DNA from: Niebla homalea
Lineage: Eukaryota; Ascomycota; Lecanoromycetes; Lecanorales; Ramalinaceae
Reading direction: 5' to 3'
Length of the DNA: 64,000 nt
NCBI GenBank assembly: GCA_019925105.1
Contig: JAHGAU010000031.1
Span: 1-64,000 of the forward strand
Below are positions 46,062 through 57,522 of the stretch, in pieces. Under the pieces are notes generated by a model. That model saw only the letters and a program-made list of their open reading frames with translations, was not told where the DNA came from and did not search any database. Positions within the stretch are counted from its first letter, which is position 1. The number at the start of each line of letters is the position of its first letter. The position numbers were made by a program, and so were the translations under genes.

Positions 46062-49000
46062 TCACCGCCTCTTCACCCTCCCTCCCAGCACCAACACTCC
46101 ATACGCGAGCACCCGATACACCGTCCCAATCACCAGCAGACTCAACAAATCCTTGGCAAACGCATCGAGCGCGAATCCCGTCGCGCGGGCCGCATGGTGG
46201 GTATCGTACAGGAACCCCCAGGGCTCGACGTTCCTCCCAAAGTAAATCTCCGCCAGCCAGACCCCGGGGCTGGACCGCCACAGCCAACCGACGTGCCAAC
46301 CGTCCGCTTTCTTCAGGGGCGGGGCGGCACCGCTAAGGACGCCGACGATGAGGGAAGCCATAACTGCCAAAAGGGGTCCATCTTCCTGGCGGGCGAGCAT
46401 GGAGACCACGGATGCGAGGCCGTAGATGCAGTAGAAATACAAGAGGTTGCCGATGAAGGAGGCTAAGTATGGGATGACGGGTGTGGCCAGCAAAATGAAC
46501 ATGGTGGTGAAGTGGAAACAGCCAAACACCATGCGGGGGAGGGTGGAGACGATCTTGGCGATGTAGTAGGCGAAGACGTTGTGGCCCGAATCGGCCTCCC
46601 GGCGGTGGATAAGGTATTCCTCGCCGAAGACGCGAACACCTGGCGAAGAGGAAATGAGGCCAATGGAGATGCAGACGAGAAGGGACATTTGCGGGACGGA
46701 TTGGTAGTCAATTGCGGATGAGAGAAGTTCGTAGTCGTTGAGGAAGAAACCATGGAAATTGACGCCCTTCTGGCCGTTCTGGGCGAGGCCGATGAGGAAA
46801 CCGCCAAAGGCAGAGACGCCCATCTCAAACCAGAAGGAGGATTTGGTGCGGTATTGTTGGAGTAGAGCGCGATTGAGACAATGATGGATCTGAAGGGGCC
46901 ATGGGGCGCCGCGATGCTTGATTGTGACGCGAAGGGAAGCCATCTCGGTGGTGGAAGCTTGGACTTCTAGCTTAGGCTGATTTTGGGCTGTGATGGCTTC
47001 CCAGTTGTTGATTAGGGCATCCTTGCTGACATCACCTGCTCTCTTGTATGGACGACCATTCCCTGTAATGATATCGGTTACGACATCACCTGCATTAGCG
47101 TACTTGGGGAAGTCGAAGCCCAAATTCTCAAAGTAATCCTGCACTTCGGACTCCTTGCCCTGATAGATCAAGCGACCGTTGCCTAGTAAGATGAGCGAGT
47201 CGATCATTTCGAAAATCTCGATGCGCGGCTGATGAATAATGACGATGATGGAGATGCCTAAATGGGACAAGGCCTTTAGCATCTTCATGATAGACGAGGC
47301 AGCGGTTGCGTCTAGACCAGATGTCGGTTCGTCTAGGAATAGCGCCATAGGCGCAGCCGCTAATTCGATGCCGATCGATACGCGCTTACGCTGGCCACCT
47401 GATATGATTGGCTTAGCAACGCTGCCAACTCGAGAGTCGCGCACATGCGAGAGCTCCAGGCAGTCAACGACTGCATCTGCATGTTTCTGGATATCCTTGT
47501 CGGACCAATTCGATGGTAGTCGCACGCGGGCAGAATGCAAAATGTTTTCCCTGACCGTCAACTCAGGCAAGACAATGTCGTCTTGTGGAACGTAGCCGAT
47601 GATCTTCTTATACTGCTTGATCTTGCCTGCAACTCCATTAACGCGTACAAAGCCTCCTGTGTTGCTGGATCGGCCCATTAGCACATTGACGAAAGTGGAT
47701 TTGCCAGCGCCAGAGCCACCCATCACGCCCACGAGGGAGCCGCTGGGTATACTGCCGGAGATGTGAGAGAGGATAGGCTTGGTAGTGCCGCGTGGATGAA
47801 AGCTGAGCTCCGAGAAGCCAAAGCTCAAACCAAAGTTAGAGGTCTGCACAGCTCGCTTCATGCTATCGACAAATGCTCGTAGCTCAGCGCTGGAGTCAAG
47901 GTCAATGCCACCTTCCATGCCGCTGTCGTAAAGATACTGCTCGTCAAGTGCGGCTTGGAAGCCAGTTGGAGCGCGTTGAATGGGTGTGATTCTTGCCTCG
48001 AGTGGAGCCATTTCGACATCATCATCCCCTAGATTCTTATACCCTGCACTTTTGTCCGTCACGTTTATGCGCTTCGGTAGGTATGATTGGTGGCTTCGTC
48101 TGCTCAGCGCTGCTCTACCATAAAAGCGGAGGAAGAGGAGAAGAAGTATTGCGAGTGAGTCGACTAGAATAAGAATCCCGAATGGCACCAGGATAGTCTC
48201 ATTTTGCGCCTTTTCGGGACAGTGGCTCCCCGCGCTGCATTTGATGGGTTTCTGAGAGCCGGGTGGGCAATAGGAACCTTTGGGACAGACAATCTCTTGG
48301 GGCGGATACGAATTGTGAGGGCAGTAGAAGCCGGGTGTGCACATGGTAGGCTCGAAGGGACCCATGCCCTGTATTTGGCCGTTGAAAAGGCCCGGAAAGG
48401 CGCAGCTCGCGCCGCCGAGTCTAGCTTTTTCACACGGCTCGATCGGAGTGCAGTATTGAGGCAGAGTGTTAATAGTGTTGTTCCGACCTGTACTTGAGTC
48501 AGCAAGATTGTGCTTCCTGACCGGCTCCATCATCTAAGACCACTCACAGAAGAAGCCCTGATGGCATCCTTCATCCAACCATGAGGTCTCATTCTGAAGC
48601 CTGATTGGAATAGCTCCAGGCAAATAGCAAGGTGCGGCATCGACCGGTGTCTGATTGGCCGCCAACGCATCCCCCGCTCTGTAGTATGATGTTGAGAAGG
48701 ACGTCTGATTGACACCCGTACATGCTTGATCCTGCAGAGACAACGGATCCGGATTCACCGTCCCAAGATCGACCAGACCGCCGTTTCCTTGCGAGATGAA
48801 AGTGATATCCGTCTTTGGGGGATCACTCCCATCTTCAACCGGTAGACTTTTGCTGTCTAACATATCATGGTCTGGCGCGTACCATTTACCACCATTGCCG
48901 ACGTAGATATCATCAGTGACATTGCCTTGGCATCGCCATTGCATTTTGGTTTGGTCATTGTCTGGTGGGGGCGCCCTCAAGGCGCAGATGCAAGCGCCAG

Positions 49001-49493
49001 TGTCGAGGAAGACGGGGCCTTGTGATGGGAATTGGGGGAGAAAAGGATCTTGTATGGAGCCCTGAGAGCCATGTGGGAGGGCGAGAGCGGCGGGCTTCAC
49101 GTAGCTGGCAGAGGAGGCGGTAGAAGGAGAGGGCGTGGAGGAGGGGACTGAACGTTTGTTCTTCGTCGTATCATCATCGTTGGTGGACGAGTCGTCATTT
49201 CCCGCATCACTGTCAGACTGGATGTCGGAAGGTTCAGTGTCGGTAGAGGAGGAATCAGTGGTGTCGTTGCTGCTATCCGTATGATCATTAGCGTCAGAGT
49301 CAGTCAACGATTGATCTTCATCCTGATCCGACATGATCGTCAGTAACTTTCGTGATCTTATCCACGGTGGTTCCAACGGGGAAGTGATCACGGCCGTCAG
49401 GTTCGCGAAGAGGGATGGGGTCTCACTTTCTATCAACGGCTCATAACACTTTGCTGCTGCTGCGGCTGAAGCTAGGACAGCGCGTGGTAAGAC
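46062..49493 (-). CDS. ABCG-family ABC transporter with Cys-rich extracellular N-terminus
   Basis: The minus-strand frame is open from an apparent splice acceptor (CTAG, exon from 49493) to an intron at 48488-48547 (60 nt, GTGAGT...ACAG, phase 1), then to the stop at 46062; the first exon with the true start is not resolved. The order is an Ala-rich leader end (VLASAAAAAKCYE), an Asp/Ser-rich acidic stretch, a Cys-rich ectodomain (CTPGFYCPHNSYPP, CPKGSYCPPGS), one membrane segment (GILILVDSLAILLLLFLRFYG), then the ATPase domain: Walker A GGSGAGKST, signature ISGGQRKRVSIG, Walker B MALFLDEPTSGLDA. Five to six C-terminal membrane segments follow. It is a half-size transporter related to the fungal Adp1-like group, probably working as a dimer. 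Its substrate is unknown, with lipids or hydrophobic molecules likely. It appears intact. Confidence 0.92.
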
Positions 49494-50327
49494 CTAGTCG
49501 CTGGGGTTCCTACGGTCTAATCTTAGTCAGGCAATCGGAATAGGTTGGACAGCAGACAATTGAGAGGCTAGCCTGGATTCTGGCACCTCATACAAAAGGA
49601 TTGAAGCTTGAAGCAAAAATGAATTTCAGCCCTCTCGCAGCGACGCGTTGATTGGCCCAATTGACGTTCTGCTGCTGACTAACCAGCTTCGCCTCTCCAA
49701 ATTTCCGCCTCAACTAATCTATTTTACTGTTGGTGATTTACTCCGCCTACTCTCTCACTCCGGACGGGATCTTTATTACCTCCGCACAAGCACTCGTGGT
49801 GAACTGGCAGTCATGTCAGCGAATGATGAAAGTAAAAGGCTCAAGTCTGCCATATCTGTTCAGGATTCCTTCTTAAGTGCCACAGCCGACGTGACAGGTC
49901 GATCGTGCTGGGACATACTGCACGGACTCAAGGAGAGAGGAAGTCTCTTTGCAATGTTTAACCCAGGATCGACAAAAGATGAAACTACAGCGGCTTCGGG
50001 TCCTCATCGTTTAAATATGCGTCATTCCAAATCCGTAAATTCCTCACGGAAATAATGCAGATGCTCGAAGCCATTATGCCCCGAAAACAGCGTGGTCGTC
50101 CAAAAGATACAAGTTTTCCAAGGAGCCGTCGGTCCAAGGCATATACAGAGATGACTTGACTCGAAGATTGGATTCGCGCTTAATCAATTTTCACAGATCG
50201 CGCATCACACAGATCATCTGCAGCTCCAGATGAGCCTTCACCAATATCATTGATGCCAGCCCTTTCAACGGCACCGGAGACTTTGCTGTCTGATTTGATA
50301 TCTGTATCCACATAATCCGCAGTGCTG
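49494..50327. other. Intergenic, upstream of the ABCG transporter
   Basis: It should contain the unresolved first exon and promoter of the ABC transporter. The open frame at 49648-50055 on the plus strand has no recognisable features. An overlapping minus-strand frame from 50180 is discussed with the next gene. Confidence 0.45.
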
Positions 50328-50771
50328 TCAGATGACTTCTGTTGGCCACTGGTCACTGCAGCGGACTTCTTGAAAGTAGGGATGGGGGGACGGATATGAG
50401 ACCTGAGCTCTGCTCGCACCGCTGCTCTTGTTGTCGGAGAGCCCTTGGCCTTCGTATGTCGTACTGTCGTTGACCCCAGGCTTTTGCGTGTTGAACTCTT
50501 CATCCTTGAAGAACTTGATATTGCCATGGAACAGACGATCGAAGGGAATGTCGATCTCCGTGGCGTCGAAGATGCTCCGCATGTGGGCGACGCTTCTCTG
50601 CGGCATCCCTGTGTTCATAGTGGTACGATCATTGAAGGTGTTGGGAGCCTGGCCGTCTTGGGGAATGGTGACGCGAGGCACCTTGGTAATCGGGCTGCCA
50701 TCGACTTGTTTCTGGATCGATCGCGCAAAGACGAGTATGTGAACAGCGAGGAGTAAAACAGTGGCCTTCAT
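50328..50771 (-). CDS. Secreted or membrane-leader small protein
   Basis: ATG at 50771 (preferred over the TTG nine bases earlier) gives 147 residues beginning with MKATVLLLAVHILVFARS, a clear signal peptide. The rest is polar with few cysteines and no known motif (FNDRTTMNTGMPQRSV, FDRLFHGNIKFFKDEEF). A second frame open on the same strand (50180-50527) continues as Ser/Asp-rich text and may be the true C-terminus after an unseen intron or a frameshift near 50,400. It could be a small secreted protein of the effector kind. Function is unknown. Confidence 0.5.
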   Translation of the reverse strand: MKATVLLLAVHILVFARSIQKQVDGSPITKVPRVTIPQDGQAPNTFNDRTTMNTGMPQRSVAHMRSIFDATEIDIPFDRLFHGNIKFFKDEEFNTQKPGVNDSTTYEGQGLSDNKSSGASRAQVSYPSPHPYFQEVRCSDQWPTEVI

Positions 50772-51717
50772 GGTGGACAACGGTCAAATATGCCGTTTGT
50801 TTTTCGCCAGCCGTACGATTGATTCAACTTGAATGGATTGGATTGGATTAGATTGGATTTTGATATTGCAGCAAAGCACCAGGCCTCGGCTTTTCTATTG
50901 GAACAAGATCTCACGACGAGATGGGTATGAACGGGCACAGGAGCACAGAGGAAGCCAGAAGAAGCAACGCCGCCCTCACAGAGCGCTTAGCAGAGCAGGT
51001 AGGAAGAGAGCGAAGAAGATACACAAAGTGGAAAGCAAAGGTGAGATATATCAGAGAAGGGAACTGTCCATCCCTCTTCAATGGCATCCATCGAGCAAAT
51101 ACTATGCAGGTGTCCCGCTGTCCTTGTCTCGTGTCAATTATCGAATCCATGCGGGACTCTTCTATGATTTACATGGCAGCAGCCAGTTGATTCAAAGGGT
51201 GAGGCGCGGATCTCCACCACCTGCCGGTCAAACTATGGGCTCCAAGGTATATTTGCTGACAACCAAGCATGCCGCCTATACGGCCCGCAAATCATATGCA
51301 AAACCCAAACAAAAAGAAGCATTGTGCAAAAGAAGGAACTTGAGGATCTCGCGTGGTGGGGACGGACTGTAGGGAGGTCTGTGAGCGTTTCATTCCAGCG
51401 GCAATTTACGGGATATTAGGGGGGTGAAACATTTAATACCAACCAAAGTCGATCATCAAATGGAACAATATCAGTACGATTCACGGACAAGCATCCTCAA
51501 AGCTTCTGTTATTGTTATGGTCTTTTCTGGGGGTTTTGCAAGATTTTCGTGGAGGAGGGGAGAGTGTGAGGACTGTCCTTTCCCAGCAACTGGAAATGAT
51601 GAATTCGGGCAGCGAATCCCAAGGATTAGTCTCGAGCTGATTGTACATACATCTTCAGCCTCGTGAATATTTCCAAAGACTAATACCATCACGACCCACC
51701 ACCCCTCTCCATCGCAA
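50772..51717. other. Intergenic, no gene supported
   Basis: Near 50833-50865 there is a short TTGGAT repeat. The 179-residue plus-strand frame at 50833-51372 is basic and motif-free, so it is not called. Confidence 0.5.
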
Positions 51718-53322
51718 TCAAAGACTCGCCTTCCCCCGACTCTCAAACGGCAACACCAGCGCCAACACCCCCGCCGCAATGAACAGCGCCCCACTGACAT
51801 ACACCGGCGCCGCCGTCTCGAGATTGGCGTATATGGCCACAATCGGCGCCATGATGCCAAACACGCGGTTCGCCGTCGCCGTCAGCGCATTCCCGGTGCC
51901 CCTATCCTTTGTGGGGAAGATCTCGGGCGTGTAAGCGTAGAGGACGGCATACATGACATTACTCATGAAGTTGTAGGCGCAGTTCCATCCCAGCAGGCTA
52001 TCAGATGTCACCGCTGTTGTGGACGCGAAGAGGAAAACACCGGTGAGGGCGGTGGACAAGGCGAGCGCGCCCTTGCGGCCGAAACGGGGAACTTCGACAA
52101 GTAAGCCACCGAGGAGAGCGCCGGGGACGCCGAGGACGGAAATGATGAGGCTGTTACGGTAGGTGATGTAGGTGGAGCCGTCGCCGAAATCTGCGCCACG
52201 GGTTTGTTGGATGTAGGGCAGGAAGGCATTGTACAAGGGAAATCCCAACCCGATGAAAGCCCAGATGGTCATAATGCAGGTCGTCGACCATGCCAATTTG
52301 GGAGTGGCGAAGAGGGAGCGGACGTGTGTGAGATTGACTCTCTCGAGACGACGTTTGAGAACGGCGGCGGCATCGGTGCCTTGGGATTCATCAGCACGAT
52401 TATGGATTTGTAGGTCGGCGAGGGTGAGCGGAGTGGTGGTGTGGTTCCGGCGAGCGACTTCATGGACAACGGCGACGGCGTCTTCGTCCTTGCCGCGACC
52501 CATGAGGAATTTAGGCGATTCATACAAATGGAAGAGGAAGAAGCGGCAAGACCACATGATGAAGGAGAGGCCGCCCATGGCGATCATGAAATACCGCCAG
52601 CCGAAGTTCTCCGACTTAGTGCAGGTCGTGGCCGTGGAGGAGCAGGTGTGGTAGCCAAGTAAGGGCCAGGCGACGAGGTTGGCGAGCAATTGGGCAAAGG
52701 CCCAGAAGACGGAGAGGATTGTGAGGAGGTATTGGTGCGAACCTGGGAGAAATTCGAGGAAGATGGCGCTGTCGACGGGGAGGTTGCCGCCCACGCCCAC
52801 ACTCCAGAAGGCTGCGAAAATGCCGATGGCGGCAAAGTTGGGGGAGCCGGCTGCAATAAGCCCGAAGACGGCGGTGATGCCGATGGTGAGATTGAATGCT
52901 AGGCGTCGACCGAATATGTCACCTTGGTTCACTTATCAGCATTGACATAAGTGATCATCGATGGACTTACACCCAAACCCCCAAAAGATGGCCCCAGCGA
53001 GCAATCCAATATTCTGGGCCAGCGACAGCAAGGGTGGTTTGCTCGGGGAGAACTCGCTCGTGATGGCTGGCAGGATCAAGGAGGTGACAATGGGCCACAG
53101 ATTGTCGCTGGCCCAACCAAACCCCCCCACGATGAGGAAGAGCTGCCATTGATACTTGCCCATGCCAATGGCTTGAACGGCGGTATTCAACGTCTGCGCT
53201 TTTCCCTCATATACCGGATCGAGGCCTTCCTTGAGCAATGTGGGGACGGCCTCGAAGGATGCGACACTGCCATTACGGCCTTCATCGCTGTCTGCTGACG
53301 GGTCGTGTTTCTTGGATTCCAT
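51718..53322 (-). CDS. MFS transporter (sugar/organic-ion type)
   Basis: Two exons, 52971-53322 and 51718-52922, with a 48-nt phase-1 intron (GTAAGT...CAAG), giving 518 residues. The splice restores the loop 2-3 motif GCDIFGRR, diagnostic of major-facilitator transporters. About 12 hydrophobic segments follow the 75-residue cytosolic N-terminus (from LFLIVGGFGWASDNLWPIV). A second MFS motif is YTPEIFPTKDRGTGNA after segment 10, and the central loop (about residues 265-310) is charged. The sequence resembles SVOP-like/sugar-porter relatives in the plasma membrane. The substrate is not inferable. The gene looks intact. Confidence 0.92.
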
Positions 53323-54191
53323 GATGCTCGATGCCGGTAAGTAATATATCGATAAGAATGATTAGTAGCAATAAAGAGATCTTCAGACTACAACATTCAC
53401 AGACTCAAGTGATTCTGCGTCTCGCGCCGAGTAGCTGCTTCTTCGCACCAGGAGACATGTTTCCTTTCTTTTCGGTGTAAGTTGCTGTCGCATGGGCGGG
53501 GAAGGAGGGAGCGGGGCATCTATATTTATGGGGATCGGGCGGGATGTTTTGTGATAACTAAAGTATGGCGCGATAGCATCCTGCCGATGGCGTTATCTCC
53601 ACCAATCTCTAAAAGGTTTCCCTCCGGCGTCCACGTTTCGGTGGATCACGAACTGCAGCAGGTGGATTAGGCGAGCCACGCTTCTGCGTGAGTGGACGGA
53701 CATTGATGACAGGTAATGCTGTCAGCAGCCGCTAAAATTCCGTGTAGGCGGCCCTGTCAATTTGGGGGTTTAGCGTGGCGTGGGGAGACTGGAGAGATTG
53801 TCGGCGTCGGCTCTAGGCTAGGCCCGCCCCTGCATAATCTTCGCCCGTACCTCCTTTGGCCGTTGAAAAGTTGATGTTAGAGACCTTAACCATTGGTGTC
53901 GACAATGAGACCATTTTGTCCAAGTATCTGCATGGAAAGAAAGGAGGGGGGAATGGAGGGGAAACGAGTGAATCTCTATGGGTTCATGTTGGAAGTGGCG
54001 ACATTGCAAGACCCTCGTTTCGATAAATGGATCACGAATCTAGTGTGAATATCGAAGCAAGAGGTTCTTTGATTTTGAGGCGACGCCTTATCATAACACC
54101 CACGCTCGTACGCAACTTGCGGAAAAGGTGTGTACAGGGAAAGGCTGCTTGAAAAAACAAACCAAAGGCAAGAGCATGACCGTCATCAACC
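53323..54191. other. Intergenic, MFS promoter and ankyrin-gene 3' end
   Basis: No conserved frame. It lies between the start of the minus-strand MFS gene and the stop of the minus-strand ankyrin gene. Confidence 0.5.
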
Positions 54192-55124
54192 TCACCAACT
54201 CGGACTTTCATTCCCAAACGGAATCCGATCCACCCGCGCCCCTGTCCCACTTGACGACCTGCTGGAGTCACTGCCACACCCATCACTGCTGCTGAACCCG
54301 GTCTTCCACCGCTTCGCCCTCGACCGTCTCCCCGGCCAACCCCTCAACTTCCCCTCCAACAACCCGACCATCCCGAATTGCTCCATCTTCCTCGCCGCCA
54401 CCACCGCCTGCCGCAGCACCTCCGCACGATTGTCGATCCAACACCGCTCGACCAACCAGGCCAGCACCTTGAACCGCTGCCCGCGTATCGCAGCAAGCAG
54501 CACCCGCAGATCCACCACCGCGCCCGCTCTGACGATCTTCTCAATCAGCCAGAGGGGTTGGTGTTCTTCTATCGCTATGGCAAGCGCACCTTCATCGTCC
54601 GCGCCACCTGTAGCCGGGTCGGCGTTGTGGTCGAGTAGGAAGGCCGGGATGAGCGGATTGCCTCCCTGGCAGGCCATCATGAGACTGGTGGTGTATTGAG
54701 GGAAATAGTCGAAGCGCGCAATGGATGGGTCGTGGTGATGGAGCAGTTTGAACGTCGCGATATTGGGGTGCGCAAATGCTGTCGCCAAGATGAATTCAGA
54801 TGCCACGTCCGCGCAGGGGTATGTCGCCAGCAAGAGAGCGAGGGTGGGTGCTTGGGAGTGCTCGACGGCTTGGTGGATCATGGCTGAGGTGGGCGGCGGG
54901 CCCGCGGTGGGGACAGGTACGATCTTATTGTGGTAGGAGAGCCATTGGGGTTCGACGGGGAAGTCTCCCGCGCGGACACCGATTTGTTGGAAGAGGTGTT
55001 TGAGTTTGAGGATGTTGCCCGATGCGCAGGCTTGGAGGATGGATTTCTGCCGGCGATGGCCTGCCGAGGTGGGGTATCTCTCATGTGATGATGACGAGTA
55101 TGGGGCTGAAGAGTGGTGAGCCAT
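54192..55124 (-). CDS. Ankyrin-repeat protein
   Basis: 310 residues, single exon, ATG at 55124. After a Ser/His-rich start, degenerate ankyrin units follow: KSILQACASGNILKLKHLFQQ, MIHQAVEHSQAPTLALLLATY, FILATAFAHPNIATFKLLHHH, SLMMACQGGNPLIPAFLLDHNADP, ALAIAIEEHQPLWLIEKIVRAGA, LLAAIRGQRFKVLAWLVER. These are six or so repeats in a stand-alone protein, so protein binding in the cytoplasm or nucleus is the likely activity. The C-terminal 40 residues are Arg/Ser rich and probably disordered. No catalytic domain is fused, unlike the ankyrin/deaminase gene at 10835. Confidence 0.85.
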   Translation of the reverse strand: MAHHSSAPYSSSSHERYPTSAGHRRQKSILQACASGNILKLKHLFQQIGVRAGDFPVEPQWLSYHNKIVPVPTAGPPPTSAMIHQAVEHSQAPTLALLLATYPCADVASEFILATAFAHPNIATFKLLHHHDPSIARFDYFPQYTTSLMMACQGGNPLIPAFLLDHNADPATGGADDEGALAIAIEEHQPLWLIEKIVRAGAVVDLRVLLAAIRGQRFKVLAWLVERCWIDNRAEVLRQAVVAARKMEQFGMVGLLEGKLRGWPGRRSRAKRWKTGFSSSDGCGSDSSRSSSGTGARVDRIPFGNESPSW

Positions 55125-57522
55125 CTTGTTGATCCTCAGATCGCTGATGAGATCAGTCTGTGAGCGGCGATGTCAAGAGATTGCAAAAGATTACAGGACC
55201 GCGTAGGTGCATCGAAGGGATATGGTATGCCTTATGAAAGGTCTCAGTCCCACACGGCAGAAAAGCCAGATCTTCAAATCCGTTGATAAAGCTTGCGCCA
55301 TTCCAATATGTCCTCCATCACACTGCATACGAAAGGCAAGGCTTGGAGGTGATGGGAATCCTATGTCTCAGGCTCCTCAGCAGCGCCCTGGCAGTAGGGC
55401 AGATCCGTCCTGCCGAACCGAATTACGCAATGCATCCGTGGAGCCATGGAGGGCAGAACATGGGCGTTTCTCGCATGGTCCATGGGAGCACTGCCACAGC
55501 CTCGTCCACCAAGATCGACACTCAGGGTCTTCCGGCTAAGAAAAGAATCCTTCGCCCTCTCCTGATTGGTCGGCTGTGGGTGTTTCAGGATGAATCTTGG
55601 CAAAGGTTGGCGGCTAGATAAGGCCATCTTGCATCTGGCGACTACTTGACTTTGCGTAATGGAGGATCGCAGATTTGAAACAGTGATGGAGATGAGCTGC
55701 ATTGTTGTATAACATCACACAGACCGGCTCCCTTCGGGCGAGTCGATTGTCATGTTTGGCGGATATCAAACATCTGTCCTTATCGTAGTTCGCTCATGCC
55801 TCAATCCTCCAACTCCATGTCTTTGTTGGAATCCCTCACACCACGATAGAACGACAGATTGGCTGCTGGTCTCGATCCTCTGCTCAGAACTGCCAATCAA
55901 CGCGTAATCCGAACAGCGATGTAACGAAAATCCTTTCCAATGCAGAAGCGCAAATGTATCCCCAAGGCTAGACGCCTCCCCTCTCTCTCATATACTGCTG
56001 CTCCATCCACCTCCATCCATTCTAGCTTCGCCTTCCTCTCCCCATGCAAGTCCGGCCACCCTCCCTCTCTCTTCGGAGAACTGAAACCTCGCGAAACGCA
56101 AGGCTCGTCCGCGGCGTAGACGATCCTCTTACCTGGCCCCCCTTTCATTTCACCGCCAGCCACGTCCCCGCAGCTCGCCGCTCCTGCATATTTCTCTCGC
56201 TCATCGCTGCTGCTGCTGCTGCTGCTGCGAAGAACCTCTTGGTTGGGCCACTGTTTTCCGCCGTCACGTTTCGGGCCTCTCGTGCCTTCTTGGGCCAGGC
56301 TGCTTGTTTGTTTTTTGTTCCCTCGAGAGGCTGGGGGAGCGCCCTACATCAAAGAATTTCCCACATCACGAAAAAGCCTCGAAATTTCTCATCGGATGAT
56401 CCTCCGACGACGGATGTCAGATAATCCTCGACGCATGCAAGAAGACAGAGGATGAAGAAGAAGAAGTAATCCGCAAGTATATCCCCCAGCCATGCAATCA
56501 ATGATAATGATGGGATTAATACCCCCTACCCCCTCCCCCGATGTATCCATATCCAGAACATCCATCCATCGGCGATATGGGTATTGGAAGGAATTCCGTG
56601 CGGGAGTGATTGCCTCGTGGGCATGGGCTGTATAGCATGCTCGGCTGGTAAGGGGAGAGGGGGGGAAGAAGATGTCGAGGTTAGGAGCATCCAGATAAAC
56701 CCCTTTTTTTTTATAAAGAACGAAACGGGACTGGTGGGAGAATCATGGATGTGAATTGGGTGTTTCCCCCGTTCTTGGCTTTGGTCCTTGCATGCTGTCT
56801 CAATCTCAGACTGGACTCTCCCGCACACAAATCATTCTTTAACAAGAGGATAGATAGAAAGCACAGGATAGCAGATTCAGATTACGTCTAGCGAACATGC
56901 GACGGTGCTCCCTCCCCCTACCCTTCTCGCCTTCATGCAGGCTCTCCAAGCCATCACCCTCGTTAAAACCCCCACCGCGGTACCAACACCCCAAGGCAGG
57001 CAATGACTGCCCTCCCCCAGTTTTCTCGCCCACCCTGGGTCCAAACCCCCAACTCAATAGCATCACTTCCTCCCCAAGATCCCTGCCGAAGGGCCTAATC
57101 GCGCACACCCTGATAAGGTTGATTGTGATGAACAGGAGTTCATCGCTCTCATAACCCTAGCTGGCAGGTTCACCCACTCCGGGGTCGAGGGAATGCCGGT
57201 AGCGGTGGGGCCAGGCATTTGCGCAAGGCTTGAGGGAGATGAGTTCAACTTTGCTGCGATTCGCAGCGCCCATTACCGTGTCGAAAACTTTAGGTCCCTT
57301 GAGGTATCCTCGATATCAGAGGTCAATACTCAGCGCATGACGGTGACGGCGCTATATCTGTATGTTATGTCTTTCTGGAGCTGTTTGATAGAATGGGCAA
57401 AGATACAGTAGAGCCCATGAGATAATGAGGAAAAGTTCGCTATCAATGCGGCAGGAGTCGCGAAGCATGCCAAGATAAAGCAAGAAGCGAGCGGAATGGG
57501 GAGCAAATTAGATGGACACAAG
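55125..57522. other. Long intergenic region with a GCT microsatellite
   Basis: Contains a (GCT)n run of about 7-8 units at 56206-56228 and CT/C-rich promoter-like stretches. Open frames such as 56044-56424 and 57193-57411 lack motifs. Nothing further was recognised. Confidence 0.5.
56206..56228 (+). repeat. (GCT)n microsatellite
   Basis: About 7.5 tandem GCT units in a non-coding stretch. Confidence 0.85.

Noticed and set aside
50833..51372. 179-residue basic plus-strand frame
   Set aside because: Composition is driven by a purine-rich stretch; no hydrophobic core or motif.
56044..56424. 126-residue plus-strand frame with poly-Ala
   Set aside because: The poly-Ala comes from the GCT microsatellite, and the rest lacks any conserved feature.
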